Positions 34,075-40,576 of a stretch of 64,000 bases of DNA are shown piece by piece. Made by a program: the position numbers and the translations under genes. Below the pieces are notes generated by a model, which worked only from the letters and a program-made list of their open reading frames with translations, had not been told where the DNA came from and made no database searches. The DNA lies in IMG/VR virus record IMGVR_UViG_3300008050_000039, positions 1 through 64,000 of that record, one strand, 5' to 3'. Source of the DNA: a virus. Numbering within the stretch: the stretch's first letter is position 1; each line of letters opens with the position of its first letter.

Positions 34075-34809
34075 TTATTCATCCCCCTGTGTAACGCGTT
34101 TGACCCTGTGAATAGACTGGATTCGTTGTTGACGGGTTGAGCGCGTCCAATCGTGCATTTCGCCGGCTCGCGCTGTGAAAACATGGCTCGCGGTTTTTAT
34201 TAAGAATATACCGCGCTTTGGCAACGCGTCTTTGATTTTGCCGACGGTTTTCACCATTGAAAGTGGGTGCTTGAGCAATTTTTTGAACGGTTCATAATTG
34301 GTATCGTAGTCGGAAATATGAGGCATCCTTTCAATGGCGAAGCCGAATGATTTGATGGCCGCGTGATATTTACCGGCATTGCTACCTTTTCTGAATATCC
34401 GCCCCCGTAGCGCGAGCGCGCCATGCGCCTCTTCATAAGTGACGCCGCACGCAATCGCGGTGGCTTTTACGGTGCAATCGTTAGTTTCGCCCCAATGTTT
34501 TGAACGCTTATCCATTTTTTGATAGAGTTTTGTTTCCTTTGGCGCGGGTGGTTTTGGTGCTGAGCCGCGTCGCTTGATTTTTCGTGGATTCTTTGGCCCT
34601 TCATCATAATAACCGACTATATGGTGATAAGAATATGGCTCGCGTTTGTTAATTTGCGTATCGCCACATTTACAATGAAGCCCTTTGGTTTTTGACTCGT
34701 AAAGTGGATGGCCGCAAAATTGATTTGAGCCGTTTTCGCGCTTTCTCCAACCATGATACATGGGATAGTCGCCGCCATACCAATCTTGATAGTATGCTCG
34801 CTTAGACAT
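34075..34809 (-). CDS. Papain-like (cysteine-protease-fold) protein
   Basis: 244 residues. The N-terminal ~80 residues have a Cys-rich site (FCGHPLYESKTKGLHCKCG). The second half fits a phage family with NDCTVKATAIACGVTYEEAH (Cys), IKTASHVFTARAGE (His) and MHDWTR (Asp), a Cys-His-Asp arrangement like papain or transglutaminase folds. Enzyme activity and substrate are unknown. Confidence 0.65.
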   Translation of the reverse strand: MSKRAYYQDWYGGDYPMYHGWRKRENGSNQFCGHPLYESKTKGLHCKCGDTQINKREPYSYHHIVGYYDEGPKNPRKIKRRGSAPKPPAPKETKLYQKMDKRSKHWGETNDCTVKATAIACGVTYEEAHGALALRGRIFRKGSNAGKYHAAIKSFGFAIERMPHISDYDTNYEPFKKLLKHPLSMVKTVGKIKDALPKRGIFLIKTASHVFTARAGEMHDWTRSTRQQRIQSIHRVKRVTQGDE

Positions 34810-35077
34810 TTTTACTCACCTCATAACTTTCGCTGATGGATAATTTACCCATATCATTTTCGTCAATTTCAAGCACTAAATGATTTTCATCACAAAGCGG
34901 GCAACGCATCATAACATAGTATTTCCATAACATATTTTCACTAAAATTGTGACCTTTTTCAATGGTGATTAGGCTTGGGATTATGAATCGTGGAGATTTT
35001 AACTTTGAACAACAATCCCATTCAAAGTTTTTGCGGAAATCCCACACCATATTTCGTAAGTTTTTGTCCGTTGTCAT
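34802..35077 (-). CDS. Hypothetical protein with CxxC pairs
   Basis: 91 residues; WDCCSKLK and MRCPLCDENH could bind zinc. Overlaps the gene at 34075 by 8 bp. No family recognised. Confidence 0.6.
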   Translation of the reverse strand: MTTDKNLRNMVWDFRKNFEWDCCSKLKSPRFIIPSLITIEKGHNFSENMLWKYYVMMRCPLCDENHLVLEIDENDMGKLSISESYEVSKNV

Positions 35078-35078
35078 T

Positions 35079-35294
35079 TCAGACGCACCCCCGAATCATG
35101 CGTGAGGCGCGTGAGATGATTTTTGAACCAAGCCAAACGGCCCGACCTTCTGAATCACGATTTTCGGGAACGACCCATTCAAGGGCAACGGCTTGACCTA
35201 TACGGTTCATAGTGACCCATGCGCGGCGACCGTCGGGATTTGTGATGGCGACGGCGGTTTGCGCGTCATTGATTTGCATTTTGAAATCACTCAA
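35079..35294 (-). CDS. Small hypothetical protein
   Basis: 71 residues, beta-rich (AVAITNPDGRRAWVTMNRIG), basic C-terminal helix. Overlaps the next gene by 4 bp. No family recognised. Confidence 0.6.
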   Translation of the reverse strand: MSDFKMQINDAQTAVAITNPDGRRAWVTMNRIGQAVALEWVVPENRDSEGRAVWLGSKIISRASRMIRGCV

Positions 35295-35665
35295 GATTTT
35301 CGCCCCCTGCGTGCTTCGCGCTGTGCGCGTGTGCGGACTTTGAATCGTGGTTGGTGTTTTTTGGGTTCGGCCTTTGGTTTTGGCTTTGGCTTTGGCTTCG
35401 GTGGCGCGTTTTCGCGTGCCTTCTTGCGTCGGCGGAGGCGTGCTTTCATGTTTCGTATGAGTCGCTTTTCGTTAGCGATTGCGTCGGCTTTGGCTTGCTT
35501 GGCTTTGACTTCGTGGGGCATAAGTGGCATTGTGCCATTCTTGAAGAATGACTTTGTGAAGGCTTTGACTTCATCAAAATTGGTTTGGTCGGTTAGGTCG
35601 TCACCCTCGCGAGCCGGCATTGAGCCGACCGATTGAGTGGCGATTTTTTGCTTTCGTCGGGCCAT
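35291..35665 (-). CDS. Highly basic protein with Lys-Pro repeat
   Basis: 124 residues from the ATG at 35665 (MARRKQKIATQSVG), two bases after the previous stop. The C-terminal half is Arg/Lys-rich (NMKARLRRRKKAREN) with a PKPKPKPKPK run encoded by a short tandem repeat. Probably nucleic-acid-binding. Confidence 0.65.
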   Translation of the reverse strand: MARRKQKIATQSVGSMPAREGDDLTDQTNFDEVKAFTKSFFKNGTMPLMPHEVKAKQAKADAIANEKRLIRNMKARLRRRKKARENAPPKPKPKPKPKAEPKKHQPRFKVRTRAQREARRGRKS

Positions 35666-35666
35666 T

Positions 35667-35876
35667 TCAAATTGCCCCCATTGCTGATTCAAGGTCTGTC
35701 CAATAGCCACACGCATCACATTCCGCACCTATATTATCAAGCCAAAAGAAGGCGTGCCGGCATTTCCGGCATCGTATCTTTTTGTTGCCGCAACCAATTT
35801 GTTTCGGTTGCAACTTGATAACATTGCTTGCGCCCTGTGAAGGGGTTGCAAAGTTTTCGTTTTTTACATCTTTCAT
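35667..35876 (-). CDS. Zinc-ribbon protein with shared leader
   Basis: 69 residues, MKDVKNENFATPSQGASNV at the start (the shared leader), then IGCGNKKIRCRKCRH...AECDACGYW, a zinc ribbon. First gene under promoter copy 8, preceded by a ladder of 8-bp ATG-containing repeats. Confidence 0.7.
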   Translation of the reverse strand: MKDVKNENFATPSQGASNVIKLQPKQIGCGNKKIRCRKCRHAFFWLDNIGAECDACGYWTDLESAMGAI

Positions 35877-35888
35877 TTTTTCACTTCC

Positions 35889-35934
35889 ATTTTTTTCATT
35901 TTTTCATTTTTTCATTTTTTCATTTGGGGATTCG
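35889..35934 (-). repeat. Tandem 8-bp repeat ahead of the 35876 gene
   Basis: On the minus strand ATGAAAAA is repeated four to five times, then GGAAGTGAAAAAATG gives the real start. Because the unit is 8 bp, the repeated ATGs fall in all three frames. Confidence 0.7.
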
Positions 35935-35982
35935 GCGCTGTTCTTTACTGCCCCTTTCCCACAATTATACATATCTTTACTC

Positions 35983-36020
35983 CTTTATATACTTACCGGA
36001 ACGCAGTTAACGGAAGCAAG
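35983..36020 (-). promoter_or_regulatory. Box-plus-TATA promoter, copy 8
   Basis: Minus strand: CTTGCTTCCGTTAACTGCGT, TCCGGTAAG, then TATATAAAGG (35983-35994), the best TATA box of the set. The first of the series next to the repeat-rich region. Confidence 0.8.
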
Positions 36021-36294
36021 AAACGGTGCCTTTGTGACACCACCACAAACGGATAGGTTCCCTCGCGCGAGGGAAATGTCGCTTTCGCTGAAAACCTATA
36101 CTGGATTATACCCGCACGCGTGACGCGCGAGCGCACACATGAGGCGAAAAAACAGGGTTTTGCTTTTTCGTTTTTACACGGATGCAAACAATTTTTATAA
36201 AAAACCAAGCATCACACAAGGGGGGGTCGCATTTTTTCTCCGCGTGGATTTTTGGTTTTTGTTGTTTTTTTTGGTTTAAATGGTGGATATAGGA

Positions 36295-36335
36295 GCGGCC
36301 AAAATTAATGGCTTGCAGTCCAACCTTTCGGCCGT
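36295..36335. repeat. 41-bp dyad ACGGCC-N29-GGCCGT, copy a
   Basis: Left arm GCGGCC, right arm GGCCGT, 41 bp outer edge to outer edge. CAGTC (the complement of GACTG) begins one base right of the centre. Confidence 0.7.
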
Positions 36336-36387
36336 AATTTTCATTTGGTTTCATTTACTCATATCATGAGAGGTATAGTGTGTTAAA

Positions 36388-36428
36388 ACGGCCAAAACGA
36401 TGGACTGCGTTTGATATTTTTTGGCCGT
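36388..36428. repeat. 41-bp dyad ACGGCC-N29-GGCCGT, copy b
   Basis: Arms ACGGCCAAAA and TTTTTTGGCCGT; GACTG ends one base left of the centre, followed by CG as in the promoter boxes. Confidence 0.75.
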
Positions 36429-36435
36429 TATGTAT

Positions 36436-36463
36436 TGTTATTTTTTCCCTGGTTTTTCTAACA
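36436..36463. repeat. 28-bp dyad TGTTA-N18-TAACA, copy i
   Basis: TGTTATTTTTT on the left and TTTTTCTAACA on the right; exactly 28 bp. The other copies of this family have the same arm spacing. Confidence 0.7.
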
Positions 36464-36481
36464 ATTGCTGTATCCAGCGTA

Positions 36482-36509
36482 TGTTATTTTTTTGATTATT
36501 ATTCTAACA
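36482..36509. repeat. 28-bp dyad TGTTA-N18-TAACA, copy ii
   Basis: TGTTATTTTTTT to TTCTAACA, 28 bp, 18 bp after copy i. Confidence 0.7.
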
Positions 36510-36535
36510 GTTATTTTTTAATCGGATTTTGTAAC

Positions 36536-36563
36536 TGTTATTTTTTCGTGGATTTTCCTAACA
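36536..36563. repeat. 28-bp dyad TGTTA-N18-TAACA, copy iii
   Basis: TGTTATTTTTTCG to TTTTCCTAACA, 28 bp, directly before a GGCCGT half-site at 36571. Confidence 0.7.
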
Positions 36564-36628
36564 TTGTTTTGGCCGTTATGTAGTCTTGGTATCAATTCGC
36601 CTATGGTTGTTGTGGTGGTGTTTTGAAA

Positions 36629-36669
36629 GCGGCCAAAAGAGGCAACGGGTTTTCATTTTTTTTGGCCGT
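36629..36669. repeat. 41-bp dyad ACGGCC-N29-GGCCGT, copy c
   Basis: Arms GCGGCCAAAA and TTTTGGCCGT with exactly 41 bp span; the only copy without the central GACTG. Confidence 0.65.
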
Positions 36670-36703
36670 TTCTCTATGGGCCAATCCCCAAGCCCAAAAT
36701 CCC

Positions 36704-36731
36704 TGTTATTTTTTTTCTCTTTTTTCTAACA
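36704..36731. repeat. 28-bp dyad TGTTA-N18-TAACA, copy iv
   Basis: TGTTATTTTTTTTC to TTTTTCTAACA, 28 bp, flanked by CCC and GGG that extend the symmetry. Confidence 0.7.
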
Positions 36732-36755
36732 GGGCCAAACCCCAAGCCCCACGAA

Positions 36756-36956
36756 AATTAATTCTTTTTATTGTTTTCGCGATTCACAGAAAGAATTAAT
36801 CGTATTCAGTCAAGCGGTTTTTTTTATTCTTTTATTGTTTCAATAGTATGTAGGTTAGTAACCTATTAACTAAACCATTAATGAAAGAATAAAAGAATAA
36901 ACCTAATCGTTGTGCTGGTCTGGATTTATTCTTTCTGAATTAATTTTGTTGACAAA
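36756..36956. repeat. ~200-bp symmetric element B
   Basis: Shares order and content with element A: CAGAAAGAATTAATCG, CAGTCAAGCG, TATTCTTTTATTG, GTTAGTAACCTATTAACTAA, ATGAAAGAATAAAAGAATAA and TTATTCTTTCTGAATTAATT. A 43-bp dyad AAAGAATAA/TTATTCTTT lies at 36892-36934. Confidence 0.7.
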
Positions 36957-37059
36957 AAGAATAAACAAAACCAGGAAAATCTCCGCGTGAAAATCTTTTT
37001 GTGGTGGTTTTTTTGTTTTTTTCTGTGCGGTTTTTTGGGGGGTTTTACCCAAATAAAAA

Positions 37060-37100
37060 AGGGCCAAAAAAACAGGGGCGCAGTCATGCCTTTTGGCCGT
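37060..37100. repeat. 41-bp dyad, copy d
   Basis: Arms AGGGCCAAAA and TTTTGGCCGT, 41 bp, with GCGCAGTC at the centre in reverse orientation; its complement GACTGCGCCCCTG matches the core in element A. Confidence 0.7.
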
Positions 37101-37278
37101 AATTTCAAAATGAAGGTGACGACTGAGGCCACAAACCCCCTGATGGACAAAAACGGCCAAAAGAGGTTTAGTTAATAAGTAAAATAAGCGTTAATTAATA
37201 ATTAAAACTGCATCTGGGGGCTTAATATGCAGATTTTTGGACTTTTGGGGTTTTTTTCAAAAAATGATATTTTTTGGC

Positions 37279-37306
37279 CGTTATTTTTTGGGGTCAAAAT
37301 ATAACA
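37279..37306. repeat. 28-bp dyad (CGTTA/TAACA variant), copy v
   Basis: CGTTATTTTTTGG to ATATAACA, 28 bp, with one base changed in the left arm. It shares the left GGCCGTTA with a half-site of the 41-bp family. Confidence 0.55.
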
Positions 37307-37311
37307 GAAAA

Positions 37312-37340
37312 TGTTATTATTTGGGGTCAGATTAATAACA
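37312..37340. repeat. 29-bp TGTTA/TAACA dyad, copy vi
   Basis: TGTTATTATTTGG to TTAATAACA; one base longer than the others, so possibly a degenerate copy. Confidence 0.5.
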
Positions 37341-37420
37341 ATCGCCGCGATTGGCGGCGGCCGCGCTCCTTAGTTAGCGAGTGAACCGTGGGCTTATAGT
37401 CTTTTCGTTGCCTACGCGAA

Positions 37421-37448
37421 TGTTATAAAAAACGGCCAAAAAATAACA
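37421..37448. repeat. 28-bp dyad TGTTA-N18-TAACA, copy vii
   Basis: TGTTATAAAAAACGGCC to AAAAATAACA, exactly 28 bp, with a GGCC half-site of the other family in its centre. Confidence 0.65.
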
Positions 37449-37491
37449 AAAAAACTCACGACTGGCCAGTAAATAGGATTGACAGACAAAA

Positions 37492-37532
37492 ACGGCCAAA
37501 ACGCTTGACTGGATTCCATAATTTCGGGCCGT
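37492..37532. repeat. 41-bp dyad, copy f
   Basis: Arms ACGGCCAAAACG and CGGGCCGT; GACTG at 37507-37511 ends one base left of the centre, preceded by CGCTT as in elements A-C. Sequence after the right arm (TTTCTAAA) is shared with the copy at 39160. Confidence 0.75.
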
Positions 37533-37707
37533 TTCTAAAGGGGCCAAACCCCCAAGCCCTAAACCCCCCAAAAAAAGAGGCGGCGGCCATGACAAAAAGG
37601 GGCAAAAATCGCCAAAATCCGCACAACGACACGATGGGTTCATATCCGATGGCCCCACTTGCTGAAGCAATCATGTAAGCGAAAGCATGAGGGGAGTCAA
37701 ACGAATA

Positions 37708-37779
37708 GCGAAAAATATGAAAAATATGAATGAAATAAATGGAGCGAAAAATATGAAAAATATGAATGAAATAAATGGA
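37708..37779 (+). repeat. 36-bp tandem duplication at a gene leader
   Basis: Two identical 36-bp units (37708-37743 and 37744-37779), each coding for AKNMKNMNEING if translated. A third copy of most of the unit starts the gene at 38210. Confidence 0.85.
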
Positions 37780-37818
37780 AACATGACAACGAATGACGGC
37801 ATAAAGGGAGGTGAAAAA

Positions 37819-38073
37819 ATGGATGATGAATGGATGATGAAACACGAATACAAGCACATAAGCCTTGAAGGGTTGATTATTGGTAGCATACGACAAGGGG
37901 GCTTAGAAGCGGCCTTAGAAGTGATGAATAGCCCTAACTATTGGTTAGGTTGCGAACGCGAAATGTGGGCATTGAATATGGGTTCAATATACGATGATGC
38001 GCGCGGCGGTTCAATCAATGAAAAGGTTGGCTTGATGCTACAAACACGACAAACACCACACAATACATGGTGA
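37819..38073 (+). CDS. Small hypothetical protein of the rightward cluster
   Basis: 84 residues from the ATG at 37819 (MDDEWMMKHEYKHIS), chosen because AAAGGGAGGTGAAAAA precedes it. The open frame extends upstream through the duplicated 36-bp leader to 37687, so a longer protein with a repeat N-terminus is possible. No family recognised. Confidence 0.65.
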   Translation: MDDEWMMKHEYKHISLEGLIIGSIRQGGLEAALEVMNSPNYWLGCEREMWALNMGSIYDDARGGSINEKVGLMLQTRQTPHNTW

Positions 38074-38080
38074 AGTGATA

Positions 38081-38203
38081 ATGGCGGGGGTGTCAAAACC
38101 CCTGCCTAAATCCCTTAAATGGGCATTGCGTAACGATGCGTTGATATACTCAACCACCCTCACAGGGTTCAGACCGCAACGAATGGCGGCAAAAAGGAGT
38201 TAG
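38081..38203 (+). CDS. 40-residue basic ORF
   Basis: MAGVSKPLPKSLKWALRND...; starts 7 bp after the previous stop with a GAAGTGATA site, ends just before the next leader. Basic (net Lys/Arg). No family recognised. Confidence 0.5.
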   Translation: MAGVSKPLPKSLKWALRNDALIYSTTLTGFRPQRMAAKRS

Positions 38204-38209
38204 AAAAAT

Positions 38210-38488
38210 ATGAAAAATATGAATGAAATAAATGGAAACATGAACGGAGAGGTTGAGGGAGGCAACGCGATTGAAGCATACCGACGCAAACATAGAATTG
38301 GTAATAACTTGAATAATGTTATCAGCGTATTGATTGACTTCCATAGTGAATTAGTGGAACAATCATACTTAGGGTATGAAGTGCTTGAGGAAGTAGTTGA
38401 TGATTTGAAGCGCATCAACCAAGAGCAAAAAGCATTGAGAGAACAAATCGCGGCGTTACTTCTAAGGCCGCTTGAAACAAGAGGCTGA
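38210..38488 (+). CDS. Helical protein starting with the duplicated leader
   Basis: 92 residues: MKNMNEINGNMNGEVEGGN then a long amphipathic helix (LEEVVDDLKRINQEQKALRE). AAAAGGAGTT lies 8 bp before the ATG, so the repeated leader is translated here. Likely forms coiled-coil dimers. Confidence 0.7.
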   Translation: MKNMNEINGNMNGEVEGGNAIEAYRRKHRIGNNLNNVISVLIDFHSELVEQSYLGYEVLEEVVDDLKRINQEQKALREQIAALLLRPLETRG

Positions 38489-38493
38489 ATAGA

Positions 38494-38796
38494 ATGCCAC
38501 GACACGATAATTACAACGGTCGCTTCATCATTCAAGACACCGAAGGGGCGACCTTCAAGTGGTCTTGCAGGGGTTGCGACCGATACAGCGAGCAATTAGG
38601 TTACAGCGATAAGCGCAACGGCCCTATACAGGCATTCAATGACGCGCATGAACACGCAACAAAGTGCTTGAACCGACTTCGTATTGAACAGGGAACGAAT
38701 GAATGGCCTACTCATTATTTGGTTAGGGATTTCATTTCAGACTACATAGACGCAACAGCCCAAACCGTTTGGGTTGATGTTAAACTTTCAAACTGA
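38494..38796 (+). CDS. Small zinc-finger-like protein
   Basis: 100 residues. SCRGCDRYSEQ followed by AFNDAHEHATKC suggests a CxxC...HxH/C zinc site. Follows the previous stop by 5 bp. No family recognised. Confidence 0.65.
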   Translation: MPRHDNYNGRFIIQDTEGATFKWSCRGCDRYSEQLGYSDKRNGPIQAFNDAHEHATKCLNRLRIEQGTNEWPTHYLVRDFISDYIDATAQTVWVDVKLSN

Positions 38797-38810
38797 ATGA
38801 GGTTGTCAAT

Positions 38811-39077
38811 ATGTCAAAGAGCATCACAGGGCGTCACCCCGCTAAAGGTGGCAAAGGGGTTAGTCCAAGTGGCAACCCCGCCCCCTTCGGGGGGCATCCT
38901 TCTAAGGGTGCGTTGCGGCCCCTCTATGGTCGCTTCGCGTCCTCACCCTGCCCTACCTACCGCCGGCATTTTTTCGGGCGTCTTGGGGGCTTTTTTCGTC
39001 CGGTTTTTTCGTCCGGTTTTTTCTCTTTTTTCTTCTTTTTTCTTTGGGCCGTTTTTGGGGGTTGGTTTTGTTTTTGA
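38811..39077 (+). CDS. Doubtful ORF through hairpin and T-rich DNA
   Basis: 88 residues if real (MSKSITGRHPAKGGKGV...); the ATG has a GAGGTTGTCA site. The second half is a Phe run read from T-rich repeats, so at most the N-terminal part is a protein. The region more likely carries RNA structure. Confidence 0.25.
   Translation: MSKSITGRHPAKGGKGVSPSGNPAPFGGHPSKGALRPLYGRFASSPCPTYRRHFFGRLGGFFRPVFSSGFFSFFFFFLWAVFGGWFCF
38880..38895 (+). other. GC hairpin with TTCG loop
   Basis: GCCCCC-TTCG-GGGGGC: a perfect 6-bp stem with a UUCG tetraloop in RNA, in a GC-rich 150-bp patch inside an AT-rich genome. The preceding ACCCCGC...AAGGGGT (about 38837-38860) can form another stem. Possible structured RNA or terminator. 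Confidence 0.55.
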
Positions 39078-39085
39078 AATCTTTT

Positions 39086-39120
39086 GGCCGTTTTTTCTTT
39101 TGGCCGTTTTCTTTTGGCCG
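39086..39120. repeat. Three GGCCG half-sites in T-rich DNA
   Basis: TTTTGGCCGTTTT occurs three times at 14-16 bp spacing, just before 41-bp dyad copy g. The tract TTTTTTCTTTT between them is also an archaeal-type T-tract that could end upstream transcripts. Confidence 0.55.
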
Positions 39121-39159
39121 TTGCCGGCATGAACCCATTGAAGCGAGCATATCACGAAA

Positions 39160-39200
39160 ACGGCCAAAACGCACGACTGAAAGGCTGATTTTCGGGCCGT
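39160..39200. repeat. 41-bp dyad, copy g
   Basis: ACGGCCAAAACG to CGGGCCGT, 41 bp; GACTG at 39175-39179 ends one base left of the centre. Close sequence match to the copy at 37492. It lies about 310 bp upstream of the gene at 39512; nothing else recognisable fills 39201-39511. Confidence 0.75.
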
Positions 39201-39511
39201 TTCTAAAACCTGCTAATTTGGCGAAAATTGGCACATTTGAAAAGTTGAAAATTAAGGCGAAAACGCACAAAGTCGCGGTCGCGATGTCACGCGAAAACGA
39301 AAATAAGCGCGTCAAACGCGACCGATTTAATAAAAATCCCACCCCGAATAATAATCAAAAAAAGACCCAAAAAAGCGAAACGGAATCGGTCAAATACCTC
39401 ACAAAAATCGTCAAAATCGCACATCCCTCGCGTAGGGGTTGATATACGACCACACAATCGGACAACTACGGAACGAAACACCGACAACCCAAAAATGAGA
39501 GGCGAAAAAAA

Positions 39512-40576
39512 ATGAGAGAACATGAAAACAGAAGAAAAAGAACGGCCGCCGGTATGGTGGCAAGCATTGTCTTGACAATGTTTGAATTAATCAAGTGTGT
39601 CAACTTCGGAAACACCAACCGAAGTTATGAGGCATTAGAGGCACGCTTGAATGGGTGCAAAGTCAAAGAAGTGCGAAAAGTTGCAAAGTCCTTGCAAGTA
39701 TCAACAAAAGGCATACGGTCATTGACTAAGGCCCAACTAATTGAACGCATCATGAAAGAAAAATACGGATATGACGCAAAGGCTCCCTACTTTCAGACCG
39801 GCGACGAGTTGAAAGTTGACTTTCAAAAATTAGACCCTTCGCTACAACTTGACAACGAGGGGCAATTCATCAAAGCAGACGGAATACTCAACCCGCATGA
39901 GCCGACAAATAAAATCAAGTCGCCATATCAGCGCGCACCTTCGTATGATTACATGGATGCAAAAACCAAAGCGAAGCACCGAGTAGCGACAAACGAAGCA
40001 GGTCAAGCAGTTAGTCGCCGTTATTCGGCCTCAATCAAAGTCCCACTATTGAACCCTTCAAATGGCACTTTCAAGACATACGCCGACGGCCGAATTAAGT
40101 TAGTGCGTCATGAAATGCGCGTGGGCTACCTTGACACAAACGACGAAGAGCGATATAGTGGTCGTGTCAAAACCGGCACAAGCAACCGCCGCACCGCTAC
40201 AATCCTAAGACAGGTTATGATTGAAAATAACGAGGGCGCTTATTTGGTGTGGGTTGCAATACTCAAGACCTCAAGTCACTTGATTGATTCAATCACCCTA
40301 CCAAACTTCGCAAGCGATGAAGAAGTGACTCAAGCACTTGATTCAATCAACAAGGCGTGGCAATTCGCCGCACAGGTTGAAGAGGCGTCACGGTATGGCC
40401 GATGTGGTGATGAATTAGTATCGTGCGACCTTGACCCAACAAAGGCACACAACTGCTTAACTCAAGCCTACGCTAAGCAATCAAACAAGGACTACATCAA
40501 GAGTGTTAGGGGCCGTCATTCAATGCTACCATACGACCACGCCGTTATGATGCTATATGAGGGGGTGAGTGAATGA
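39512..40576 (+). CDS. SAP-domain-like DNA-binding protein
   Basis: 354 residues. CKVKEVRKVAKSLQVSTKGI...LTKAQLIERI near residues 48-80 fits a SAP motif (helix-loop-helix DNA binding). The rest is mixed alpha/beta with basic patches (NEAGQAVSRRYSASIKVP, RHEMRVGYL). GAGAGGCGAAAAAA precedes the ATG. Possibly an origin- or dyad-binding protein, given its position beside the repeats; not proven. Overlaps the next gene by 4 bp. Confidence 0.65.
   Translation: MREHENRRKRTAAGMVASIVLTMFELIKCVNFGNTNRSYEALEARLNGCKVKEVRKVAKSLQVSTKGIRSLTKAQLIERIMKEKYGYDAKAPYFQTGDELKVDFQKLDPSLQLDNEGQFIKADGILNPHEPTNKIKSPYQRAPSYDYMDAKTKAKHRVATNEAGQAVSRRYSASIKVPLLNPSNGTFKTYADGRIKLVRHEMRVGYLDTNDEERYSGRVKTGTSNRRTATILRQVMIENNEGAYLVWVAILKTSSHLIDSITLPNFASDEEVTQALDSINKAWQFAAQVEEASRYGRCGDELVSCDLDPTKAHNCLTQAYAKQSNKDYIKSVRGRHSMLPYDHAVMMLYEGVSE

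Larger units (their letters stand above)
36021..37686. other. AT-rich non-coding region dense in dyads; candidate origin/control region
   Basis: No convincing gene in 1.67 kb; the short ORFs here run through repeats and lack ribosome sites. It contains five of the six 41-bp dyads, all seven TGTTA/TAACA dyads and symmetric element B. It lies where transcription switches from leftward to rightward genes. Iterated dyads in an AT-rich intergenic stretch are typical of replication origins or major operators; which applies here is an inference. Confidence 0.6.

Noticed and set aside
35993-36354. Minus-strand ORFs of 71 and 82 residues in the repeat region
   Set aside because: They run through promoter copy 8 and a 41-bp dyad, overlap each other and lack leaders seen on real genes.
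36903-37175. ORFs on both strands near 37.0 kb
   Set aside because: Low-complexity Lys/Phe runs read from A/T tracts and dyad copy d; no ribosome site.
37374-37896. Minus-strand ORFs opposite the 36-bp repeat
   Set aside because: Phe/Ile-rich peptides from the complement of the tandem leader; the plus-strand gene explains the sequence.
36021-39511. Regularly repeated dyads as a CRISPR array
   Set aside because: Repeats are palindromic, unevenly spaced, belong to two families and the intervals differ widely in length.
38943-39523. Several ORFs on both strands between 38.9 and 39.5 kb
   Set aside because: Homopolymer-rich translations without leaders; the region holds half-sites and dyad copy g.
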